Of a stretch of DNA of 7,193 bases, positions 1 to 4,893 are shown one piece after another (position 1 is the stretch's first letter; the number at the start of each line of letters is the position of its first letter). The notes under the pieces were generated by a model, which was not told the origin of the DNA, ran no database searches, and worked only from the letters and a program-made list of their open reading frames with translations. Both the position numbers and the translations under genes were made by a program. Source of the stretch: Planctomycetota bacterium. Lineage in GTDB: Bacteria > Planctomycetota > Planctomycetia > Isosphaerales > Isosphaeraceae. The stretch spans positions 1-7,193 of the forward strand of contig JAJYCH010000243.1 of assembly GCA_021778575.1 (NCBI GenBank), in the 5' to 3' direction.

Positions 1-797
1 TCGACGTATCCAAGGCCGACGTAATCAAGGTCGGGGTGGGCGGCGATCGCCACGTTAGCCGGGAGGGTCCAGGGAGTCGTCGTCCAGATCATCACCTGCC
101 AGGGGCCGTCGCCCCAGCTTTCGGGCACACCGCTGACCATCGGAAAATTGACGTAGATGCTCGGCGAGGTCTCGTCCGAGTATTCAAGTTCGGCCTCGGC
201 CAGGGCGGTCCGGTCCTGGAGGCACCAGTGGATCGGCTTGAGCTGGCGGAAGATCGCACCGTTGTCGAGCAGGCCGGCGAGGACGTCGAGAATTCCGGCT
301 TCGTAACGCTTATCGAGCGTGAGATACGGCTTGAACCAGTCGCCCGAGATCCCGAGGCGGAGGAACTGATCGCGCTGGATCTCGACCCACTTCATGGCTT
401 CGTTCTGGCAGAGTTCGCGGACCTCGGTGGTACTCATCCCGGCGGCCTTCGAGCCGAGATCCTTCATCACCTTGTGCTCGATCGGCAAGCCGTGGCAATC
501 CCAGCCGGGGACATAAGGGCTATCGTAACCGCGCATGGTCAGGCTGCGGACGACGACGTCCTTGAGCACCTTGTTCAGGAGGTGCCCCATATGGATCTCG
601 CCATTGGCGTAAGGTGGACCGTCGTGGAGGATGCGCCGGGGCTTGTCCGCGCTCTTTTGCCGGATCAGCGCGTAGAGATCCTGATCGCGCCAGCGCTCCT
701 GGAGCTTGGGCTCGCGGACGGTCAGGTTTGCCTTCATGTCGAAGGCGGTGACCGGCAGATTCAAGGTCTCTTTGTACGGCTTCGCAGGCGTTGACAT
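1..797 (-). CDS. ileS: Isoleucyl-tRNA synthetase, N-terminal part (runs off left edge)
   Basis: Class I aminoacyl-tRNA synthetase that charges tRNA-Ile with isoleucine in the cytoplasm. Only the first 265 codons are in the window. They start MSTPAKPYKETLNLP, typical of bacterial IleS. The HIGH-type ATP-binding signature is PYANGEIHMGH (HMGH at residues 69-72), followed by PGWDCHGLPIE at 97-107. The CP1 editing domain begins near residue 190, and its Thr-rich motif WTTTPWTLPAN is at 238-248. The ATG at 795-797 is the first start after an in-frame TGA five codons upstream and gives the family's usual N terminus. I see no good Shine-Dalgarno sequence. The gene lies 95 bp downstream of the phosphorylase gene on the same strand, so it may share its transcript. 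The KMSKS loop and anticodon-binding region would be outside the window. Confidence 0.97.
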   Translation of the reverse strand, partial: MSTPAKPYKETLNLPVTAFDMKANLTVREPKLQERWRDQDLYALIRQKSADKPRRILHDGPPYANGEIHMGHLLNKVLKDVVVRSLTMRGYDSPYVPGWDCHGLPIEHKVMKDLGSKAAGMSTTEVRELCQNEAMKWVEIQRDQFLRLGISGDWFKPYLTLDKRYEAGILDVLAGLLDNGAIFRQLKPIHWCLQDRTALAEAELEYSDETSPSIYVNFPMVSGVPESWGDGPWQVMIWTTTPWTLPANVAIAAHPDLDYVGLGYV

Positions 798-822
798 GAG
801 ATTGTACGTTCAATAAATGACG

Positions 823-847
823 TTGTGCGGCCAGAATTGACCGCCAA
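823..847 (-). other. Stem-loop in the punA-ileS intergenic leader
   Basis: In the RNA sense of the minus strand, a 9-bp stem (6 bp at 827-832/839-844 with one GU pair, then 3 bp at 823-825/845-847 past a one-base bulge) closes a 6-nt loop. No T-run follows, so it does not look like an intrinsic terminator. It sits 25 nt before the ileS start. The leader is too short for a T-box and I see no T-box features. It could be an RNA-processing or translation-control element, or chance. Confidence 0.25.
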
Positions 848-892
848 CAGAACGGTTAGAGTCAAAAAAGTCGCCGGATTCGATCGTGTCGA

Positions 893-1726
893 TCAGGCAC
901 CCATGCGCTCGATGACCTGCTTGACGATCGTCCTCAATTTCCCTTCGGCCTCGCCCGCTACCTTGAGGATCTCCTCAATTTTGACCGGTTCGAGGGCATC
1001 AGGCAAGCAGAGGTCGGTGACGATCGAGAACCCGAGGACTTTCATCCCGGCATGAACGGCCACGAGAACCTCGGGAACGGTCGACATCCCCACGACGTCG
1101 GCCCCGATCGCCCGGAGGAATCGATACTCGGCCCGGGTCTCCAGGTTCGGCCCGGTGACCGCTACATAGACACCCCGGTGGGCCACGATGTTCGACTCGA
1201 TGGCAACCTTCAGCGCCAGATCTTGAAGCTTGCGGTCGTAAGGCTCGATCAGGTCGGGAAATCGGGGTCCCAGTCGCTCGTCGTTGGGACCGATCAAGGG
1301 GTTGAGCCCGAGCAGATTGATATGGTCGTCGATCACGACCAGGTCTCCCTTGGAATGCAAGGGGTTCAACCCGCCCGCGGCGTTCGATACGATCAAGGTC
1401 TGACAGCCGAGCGCCCGCATCACCCGGATCGGGAAGGTCACCTGCGCGGCGGTGTATCCCTCGTAGAGATGGAACCGTCCCTCCATCGCCATGACCGTCT
1501 GACCCGAGAGCGTCCCGCAGACCAACTGTCCACGGTGACTCTGGACCGTGGAGTGGGGAAAATGGGGGATCTCGGGATATGGAATAGTCGCCTGGACCTC
1601 GATTTCACGAGCCAGTTCTCCCAGGCCGGTCCCCAGGACGATCCCGATCGTCGGTGTTCCGACGGGCCAATGATCCCGGACGGCCAGCGCGGCTTCGTCA
1701 ACGTGTTCCCAGCGGTGATGATGCAT
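893..1726 (-). CDS. punA: Purine nucleoside phosphorylase, trimeric (PNP/MTAP) family
   Basis: Phosphorolysis of purine nucleosides to free base and (deoxy)ribose-1-phosphate, in cytoplasmic purine salvage. The 277-aa length fits the trimeric family. Motifs in order: phosphate-binding [10 protein letters not shown] (29-38), [11 protein letters not shown] (81-91), SNAAGG (114-119), [16 protein letters not shown] (185-200) with the base-binding Glu at 196, and [12 protein letters not shown] (208-219). The specificity loop reads [10 protein letters not shown]: Asp238 stands where human PNP has Asn243, and Ile250 aligns with human His257. Both substitutions recall methylthioadenosine phosphorylase, so adenosine or methylthioadenosine use is possible. 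The ATG at 1724-1726 is the first ATG in this open frame after a TGA eleven codons upstream, which is also the stop codon of the TPR gene. No strong Shine-Dalgarno is visible. The gene follows the TPR gene by 30 bp, so the two are probably one operon. Confidence 0.93.
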   Translation of the reverse strand: MHHHRWEHVDEAALAVRDHWPVGTPTIGIVLGTGLGELAREIEVQATIPYPEIPHFPHSTVQSHRGQLVCGTLSGQTVMAMEGRFHLYEGYTAAQVTFPIRVMRALGCQTLIVSNAAGGLNPLHSKGDLVVIDDHINLLGLNPLIGPNDERLGPRFPDLIEPYDRKLQDLALKVAIESNIVAHRGVYVAVTGPNLETRAEYRFLRAIGADVVGMSTVPEVLVAVHAGMKVLGFSIVTDLCLPDALEPVKIEEILKVAGEAEGKLRTIVKQVIERMGA

Positions 1727-1756
1727 CGGGCGTGGCTCGCTTGACCGGAGTTCGTA

Positions 1757-2182
1757 TCAAAGGCGTCGGAGAAGGCGAGCGAACCGCGGGTCACGTCGGA
1801 GCGACTTCAGGTCGCGATCGCGCCGAAGATGGTGGAAATCGTGATAGCCGACTCGAATCGACCGTTCGAGAGCCTCGAAGGCTCGATCGACCATCCCGAG
1901 TAATGCGTAGCTGCATGCCAGATTGTACCAACCGATCGGTCTATCGGGGCGGAGGCGGACGATCTGAAGATCGGCTTGAAGAGCGCGGTTGTAATAACCC
2001 TTGGCGGCGAGATTATTGGCGTGGACCTTCAGAGCGTCACCATACAAAGGATCGCGCTCGAGGACTCGGCCGAGGAAGTCGAGTTCGAATTCGAGCTGAC
2101 TCTGTTCTCGAGGCCGGCGTTTCGAGGTTTCGGGAATCGGGGCCTCGAAGGAGTCGTCAGGTCGATCATAAGCTGCGGACAT
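1757..2182 (-). CDS. Small tetratricopeptide-repeat (TPR) protein
   Basis: A 141-aa soluble protein with no signal peptide or membrane segment. Residues 1-30 are polar and look disordered. About two TPR units follow: roughly 46-79 (YGDALKVHANNLAAKGYYNR.., ending LRP) and 80-113 (GWYNLACSYALLGMVDRAFE..), with the expected W/Y, L-A, Y, L-G and A positions. The C-terminal tail, DLKSLRRDPRFARLL, resembles the capping helix seen in many TPR proteins. TPR units mediate protein-protein contacts; the partner here is unknown. The ATG at 2180-2182 is supported by a GGGAG Shine-Dalgarno 10 nt upstream. It is the first gene of the probable TPR-PNP-ileS transcription unit. The link to purine salvage or tRNA charging is positional only. 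Confidence 0.75.
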   Translation of the reverse strand: MSAAYDRPDDSFEAPIPETSKRRPREQSQLEFELDFLGRVLERDPLYGDALKVHANNLAAKGYYNRALQADLQIVRLRPDRPIGWYNLACSYALLGMVDRAFEALERSIRVGYHDFHHLRRDRDLKSLRRDPRFARLLRRL

Positions 2183-2219
2183 TCCAGTGACGCTCCCATT
2201 CCCGGCCTGGAAATTTGTG

Positions 2220-2250
2220 TGGGCGGGTGCCGTCGCCGCCCATTCGGCGG
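2220..2250 (-). other. Overlapping alternative GC-rich hairpins in the leader of the TPR gene
   Basis: Two hairpins share one arm. A 7-bp stem pairs 2220-2226 with 2236-2242, and a 5-bp stem pairs 2236-2240 with 2246-2250. Both cannot form at once. They would lie in the 5' leader of the TPR-PNP transcript if it starts near 2268. There is no T-run after either stem. A regulatory role is only a possibility. Confidence 0.25.
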
Positions 2251-2274
2251 AACAATCACTCGGCTAGAGACAAG

Positions 2275-2303
2275 AGGATAGCGAAAAAAGATGTCAGAAC
2301 CAA
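2275..2303 (-). promoter_or_regulatory. Weak sigma-70-like promoter candidate for the TPR-PNP-ileS unit
   Basis: On the minus strand, TTGGTT (2298-2303) is followed by a 17-nt spacer and TATCCT (2275-2280). The match to consensus is partial (3/6 and 4/6). Position is the main support: it lies about 90 bp ahead of the first gene of the unit and downstream of the previous gene's terminator. Confidence 0.25.
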
Positions 2304-2388
2304 GCAGTTGGTGATCAATTTCCTTGTCAGGGTCTCTCTTGGGGAGTCAAATCGACACGATCGGGAGGAACGATCTTACCGAGGTCGA

Positions 2389-2433
2389 CAAAAATAAACC
2401 CCTGTCCCGGACAAACGAGGCCGGGATAGGGGT
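2389..2433 (-). terminator. Rho-independent terminator of the acidic-protein gene
   Basis: A 12-bp stem (2399-2410 with 2421-2432, one GU pair, extendable by the A-T pair 2398/2433) has a 10-nt loop. In the minus-strand sense it is followed by TTTATTTTTG. It lies about 47 nt beyond the stop codon of the acidic gene and insulates it from the TPR-PNP-ileS unit downstream. Confidence 0.85.
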
Positions 2434-2479
2434 CATCGAACGAGAACCGAAGCGTGATCGGGCGACGAACCAGATCGGA

Positions 2480-2824
2480 TCAGAGGTCGTCGAGTTCTTC
2501 GTCCTCGTCATCGTCAAGATCGTCGAGATCGTCATCGTCGTCATCGAGATCGTCATCGTCGTCGATATCGATCTCGTCGATTTCCATGTCTTCCTCGTCG
2601 AGATCGTCCTCGTCGTCGATGTCGTCGATGTCGTCCTCATCATCGATATCGTCGAGGTCGTCGTCGTCCTCGTCGTCGATGTCGTCGATGTCGTCGTCCT
2701 CCTCTTCTTCATCGCCAGGATGGCGAGCGGAGAGGGGCAAGGTCCCGAGGCCGAACTCGAGTTCGGCGGGATCTCCCGCTTCAGGGTATTCAGCGATCGT
2801 GGCCAAGGCGACTCGTTCCCACAT
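2480..2824 (-). CDS. Small protein with extreme Asp/Glu-rich C-terminal tail
   Basis: A 114-aa protein of unknown function. Residues 1-37 (starting MWERVALATIAEYPEAG) form a short ordinary segment. Residues 38-114 contain only D, E, I, L and M: no basic, aromatic, Gly, Pro or Ser residue. Hydrophobic residues recur about every third position (DDIDDIDDEDD, DDLDDL). The net charge must be very negative and the tail is probably disordered, or folds only with cations or a basic partner. I chose the ATG at 2822-2824 because GAGGA lies 7 nt upstream. An in-frame ATG at 2879-2881 would add 19 residues but has no Shine-Dalgarno, and an in-frame TGA stands five codons before it. The long plus-strand frames over this region are shadows (poly-Ser, Val/Asp/Ile). 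The clear terminator after the stop and the promoter-like sequence ahead support a real gene. Nucleic-acid mimic, histone/cation binding or chaperone roles are guesses. Confidence 0.62.
   Translation of the reverse strand: MWERVALATIAEYPEAGDPAELEFGLGTLPLSARHPGDEEEEDDDIDDIDDEDDDDLDDIDDEDDIDDIDDEDDLDEEDMEIDEIDIDDDDDLDDDDDDLDDLDDDEDEELDDL
2604..2695. repeat. 32-nt exact direct repeat with 60-nt period in the acidic tail
   Basis: Positions 2604-2635 and 2664-2695 are identical over 32 nt and exactly 60 nt (20 codons) apart. Each copy encodes the core DDIDDIDDEDD on the minus strand. The flanking tail is built from the same gtc/gat triplets. This suggests in-frame duplication or slippage inside the coding region. 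Confidence 0.75.
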
Positions 2825-2938
2825 CGTTCGGTCCTCAGGACAGGGGGTTATCGGCATCCGGCCCCCGGACTCGTTCGGCATCGAGAATTCGGCTCAGTCC
2901 CTGGCGTCGCTCAACGCGGTTCCCAGGGCGGAGACCTA

Positions 2939-2967
2939 TTGGTAGGAAAGGGATGCGGTATTGTCAA
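2939..2967 (-). promoter_or_regulatory. Candidate promoter of the acidic-protein gene
   Basis: A perfect TTGACA -35 box (2962-2967, minus strand) is separated by 17 nt from TACCAA (2939-2944), which is a poor -10 match. Transcription would start near 2932 and leave a leader of about 108 nt before the chosen start. It suggests the acidic gene need not depend on the upstream open frame. Confidence 0.38.
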
Positions 2968-3028
2968 GCCGCAGAACTACGGGAATTGGCTCGCGAAGTC
3001 GGACAGACTTCGTCGAAGTTCCGCAAGA

Positions 3029-3346
3029 TCACGCGATCTCCTCACGAAGCTCGCCACCCATCGGCCGCCGGTCTGGTTCCAGAATCATGATCGAGCCAGC
3101 CGAGGGGCTGCCGCTCAAGGACGCCTCGACACGATCCCGAAGGTTGGATCCCAGGCGGATGAGAGGTCTCGATCGAACCCACACGTCTCGTCTCCAACTC
3201 TTTCCGGCGTTCTCAGTTGCGGCCAGGAACCAGGTCGCGATCCGGAAGAACAGACTCTCGACATTATCGGGATCGGTCAAGCGAAAATCCGGAATATTTT
3301 GGAGAATCCAGGCTCCGCGATCGTGCTCACCGAGATCAAACGGCAA
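3029..3346 (-). CDS. Hypothetical protein, doubtful open frame
   Basis: A 105-codon frame with no family I recognise. It starts with TTG at 3344-3346, just two codons after an in-frame TGA. A weak GGTGA lies 9 nt upstream. The translation has a globular look in its first half (WILQNIPDF, SLFFRIATWFLAA) and is Arg/Ser/Gly-rich afterwards. There is no signal peptide. By hand count about 66% of third codon positions are G or C, above the second position (about 51%), which mildly favours coding on this strand. The overlapping plus-strand frames are Arg/Ser-rich and less convincing. It could be a lineage-specific gene, a gene remnant, or chance. A small 7-bp inverted repeat (2994-3012) lies just after its stop without a T-run. 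Confidence 0.35.
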   Translation of the reverse strand: MPFDLGEHDRGAWILQNIPDFRLTDPDNVESLFFRIATWFLAATENAGKSWRRDVWVRSRPLIRLGSNLRDRVEASLSGSPSAGSIMILEPDRRPMGGELREEIA

Positions 3347-3450
3347 ACGTCACGATCACCAATCTAGCACGTGAGACAACCGAGAGAATGAGAACCGGGT
3401 CATCTTCGGAAAAGACCAGTCAGACCGAAACGTACCGGACGCTACAGGCG

Positions 3451-3467
3451 GATCAAATTGGTTGATC
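3451..3467. other. Short inverted repeat ahead of the tRNA-His promoter
   Basis: GATCAA and TTGATC form 6-bp arms around a 5-nt centre, 20 bp before the tRNA -35 box. It could be a regulator site or chance. The rest of the 3347-3486 stretch shows nothing else I can support. Confidence 0.2.
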
Positions 3468-3486
3468 GTCCTGCCGTTGCAAACCC

Positions 3487-3515
3487 TTGACGCGTCGCCA
3501 GGGTGCGTTTAAGAT
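3487..3515 (+). promoter_or_regulatory. Sigma-70-type promoter of tRNA-His
   Basis: TTGACG (3487-3492) and TAAGAT (3510-3515) are separated by an ideal 17-nt spacer. The predicted transcription start is near 3522, only about 7 nt before the tRNA 5' end, as is common for single tRNA genes. Confidence 0.72.
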
Positions 3516-3528
3516 AATTACGACTGAC

Positions 3529-3602
3529 GGTGGGTGTGGCCTAGCGGTTAAGGCACCAGATTGTGGATCTGGATATCGCGGGTTCGAATCCCGTCATCCA
3601 CC
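3529..3602 (+). tRNA. tRNA-His (anticodon GTG)
   Basis: Full cloverleaf. The 7-bp acceptor stem pairs 3530-3536 with 3595-3601 (one GU pair). The D-stem is GCCT/AGGC. The anticodon stem is CCAGA/TCTGG around the loop TTGTGGA, with anticodon GTG at 3563-3565. The variable loop has 5 nt, and the T-arm is GCGGG-TTCGAAT-CCCGT. G at 3529 (G-1) pairs with discriminator C at 3602, the identity pair of histidine tRNAs. The 3' CCA is not encoded. The gene stands alone on the plus strand with its own promoter and terminator. Confidence 0.98.
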
Positions 3603-3619
3603 CTTCATGGGTCACAAAA

Positions 3620-3655
3620 AAACAGGCCATCGACAATCTTGTCGATGGCCTGTTT
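3620..3655. terminator. Bidirectional rho-independent terminator between tRNA-His and the DUF1559 gene
   Basis: A perfect 16-bp stem (3620-3635 with 3640-3655) has a 4-nt loop. In the minus-strand sense it is followed by an uninterrupted run of T residues (complement of A 3616-3622), which makes it a strong terminator for the DUF1559 gene. On the plus strand the tail is shorter (TTTCGTT), and it ends the tRNA transcript. Confidence 0.92.
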
Positions 3656-3667
3656 CGTTGGTCGAAA

Positions 3668-3689
3668 GCTCTGAAAATTGTCTCAGAGC
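3668..3689 (-). other. Small hairpin spanning the DUF1559 stop codon
   Basis: Perfect 7-bp arms GCTCTGA and TCAGAGC (3668-3674, 3683-3689) enclose an 8-nt loop and include the stop codon at 3683-3685. It stacks in tandem with the terminator 12 nt further on. It may protect the mRNA 3' end or be chance. Confidence 0.35.
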
Positions 3690-4723
3690 TCGTCTGCCCC
3701 AACCGCTTCGTTGCCGTGGGTCGTACTGATGGCCTGCCAGACCTGGGACTGAATGGAATTCTTGATCCAGCGGACCGATCCATCCCCCAGCGCGACCTGT
3801 ACTCCTCCCGGGTGACGGCTCCTAGCGGCGTAGGTATCGGTCATCGAGGGACTGACAACCGTGCACGGGGGATTCGGACTCTGGGTGTTACAGTAATCGA
3901 TGCTGGCCATCACGTCGGGCAATGGACTGTTGGGCGCCAGGAAGGTCTCGAATCCCGCCGCGTCTCCCCACCACGAAAACCCCCGAAGGTCGGCTCCCTG
4001 GCCGACCATCACTTCCGCTGACAGGAGCGTGTTGCTCAAACCATCCGTGATGTCGCGAAAAGAAAACGTTGGCGACGGCGTTCTCGAGTGATCGGCGAGC
4101 GGAGTCCCCACATCAGAGAACGGTGCGCCTCCAAACTTGATGGAACGATAATCGTTCTGGTTCTGAAGAGTATTGCCGAAATTGCCCGCGTAATTCTGTG
4201 ATGTACAGGAAAGTGTCAGTCCGTTTGAGATAACCGAAATCGGTGAGTTTTGGCCATCGCTCGGGCAGAGATAGGCGGAGATCCGGGTCGAAGTGACGGT
4301 CCGGTTGGCGACTCCGAAGTAGCGAAAATCGGTATCGATTGACGAGGGAAGTCCAGGCGAATTATTGCCCGACGAATTCCAGGCATTGAACAGCGATTGC
4401 TGCTCGAGATAGGGCAGTTCGAAGATCAGCCAGGTGCCCCAGCAACAGCCTTTTTTCCCAGGCGGAAGCGTCCCGCTGACGTCATGATACTGGGTCATCC
4501 CCAGTGCGATCTGCTTCAGATTATTGGCACAATGGATTCGCCGAGCACTCTCTCGGGCGGCTTGAACGGCGGGCAGCAATAAGGCAATCAAAACAGCAAT
4601 GATTGCCAAAGTAACAAGAAGCTCGATCAGGGTGAAACCGGTTTCGTGACTCCGAAATGAGACTGGCCTGATATGGCGTCCCCGGTGGCGATATTGACGC
4701 GAAGAATCAAAAAATAGCATCAT
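3683..4723 (-). CDS. DUF1559 domain protein with prepilin-type N-terminal methylation motif
   Basis: A 346-aa pseudopilin-like protein of the type greatly expanded in planctomycetes. A 28-residue basic leader is followed by the prepilin peptidase site G29|FTLIE, with Glu34 at the +5 position. The hydrophobic helix LLVTLAIIAVLIALLLPAV spans about 35-53, followed by QAARESARRIHCANNLKQI. The DUF1559 body contains LPPG, a region with several cysteines, and ITDGLSNTLLSAE. The C-terminal signature is H304-X9-D314-G315 in RHPGGVQVALGDGSV. It should be processed by a prepilin peptidase and sit at the cell envelope; its molecular role is not known. The start is the first of two tandem ATGs, with an AAGGAG Shine-Dalgarno (4735-4740) 11 nt upstream. 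The gene stands alone: divergent from the sigma-factor gene and convergent with tRNA-His. Confidence 0.95.
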   Translation of the reverse strand: MMLFFDSSRQYRHRGRHIRPVSFRSHETGFTLIELLVTLAIIAVLIALLLPAVQAARESARRIHCANNLKQIALGMTQYHDVSGTLPPGKKGCCWGTWLIFELPYLEQQSLFNAWNSSGNNSPGLPSSIDTDFRYFGVANRTVTSTRISAYLCPSDGQNSPISVISNGLTLSCTSQNYAGNFGNTLQNQNDYRSIKFGGAPFSDVGTPLADHSRTPSPTFSFRDITDGLSNTLLSAEVMVGQGADLRGFSWWGDAAGFETFLAPNSPLPDVMASIDYCNTQSPNPPCTVVSPSMTDTYAARSRHPGGVQVALGDGSVRWIKNSIQSQVWQAISTTHGNEAVGADEL

Positions 4724-4771
4724 AATGAATCACTCTCCTTAAATGGTTGAATGATTGGTCGAACTCACGTT

Positions 4772-4801
4772 AACATAGACAGAGTAGTCATGTTCTGACA
4801 A
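4772..4801 (-). promoter_or_regulatory. Candidate promoter of the DUF1559 gene
   Basis: TTGTCA (4796-4801, 5/6 match) is followed by an 18-nt spacer and TATGTT (4772-4777, 4/6 match) on the minus strand. It lies about 50 bp ahead of the start codon in the divergent, AT-richer intergenic stretch. Confidence 0.38.
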
Positions 4802-4818
4802 CTGGTTGGAGGAGCCGA

Positions 4819-4893
4819 ATGATGAATTTTAAAAAAAGTGAACCTTTCGGACCCACTGATAGCAGTTTTATACAGTCCGTGAAGAGTGCGTGA
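4819..4893 (+). CDS. Possible 24-codon leader peptide coupled to the sigma-factor gene
   Basis: A short frame, MMNFKKSEPFGPTDSSFIQ followed by SVKSA, begins at tandem ATGs (4819, 4822). The strong Shine-Dalgarno GGAGGAG (4808-4814) is 7 nt before the second ATG, making it one of the strongest ribosome-binding sites in the window. Its TGA (4891-4893) overlaps the GTG start of the sigma-factor gene as GTGA, the classic arrangement for translational coupling. The sigma GTG itself has no good Shine-Dalgarno. The peptide has no membrane character. Alternatives: a relic of another sigma-factor N terminus, since FIQSVKSA is similar in style to sigma N-terminal helices, or a chance frame with the Shine-Dalgarno serving an undetected start. 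Confidence 0.42.
   Translation: MMNFKKSEPFGPTDSSFIQSVKSA

Noticed and set aside
36..794. Plus-strand 252-codon open frame
   Set aside because: It is the shadow of ileS on the opposite strand, whose translation carries the HMGH and WTTTPWTLPAN motifs.
798..892. T-box riboswitch upstream of ileS
   Set aside because: The 95-nt gap is too short, and no T-box bulge or antiterminator pair is visible. Only a simple hairpin is present.
1052..1744. Plus-strand 230-codon open frame
   Set aside because: It lies antisense to the purine nucleoside phosphorylase gene, which has all family motifs. The plus-strand translation shows no recognisable domain.
2506..2710. CRISPR array or tandem-repeat locus
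   Set aside because: The repetition follows the codon structure of an Asp-rich protein. There are no evenly spaced unique spacers.
2454..2945. Plus-strand poly-Ser frame
   Set aside because: It is an artefact of reading the same gtc/tcg triplets in a third frame. The flanking residues look random.
2324..3367. Plus-strand 347-codon frame with a Val/Ile/Asp-rich, membrane-like stretch
   Set aside because: The hydrophobic run is the complement of the Asp/Glu triplet tail read in another frame. The minus-strand gene has an SD, a terminator and a sensible N terminus.
2961..3374. Plus-strand 137-codon Arg/Ser-rich frame
   Set aside because: It has a composition typical of antisense or noncoding GC-rich DNA, no SD, and overlaps the more plausible minus-strand frame.
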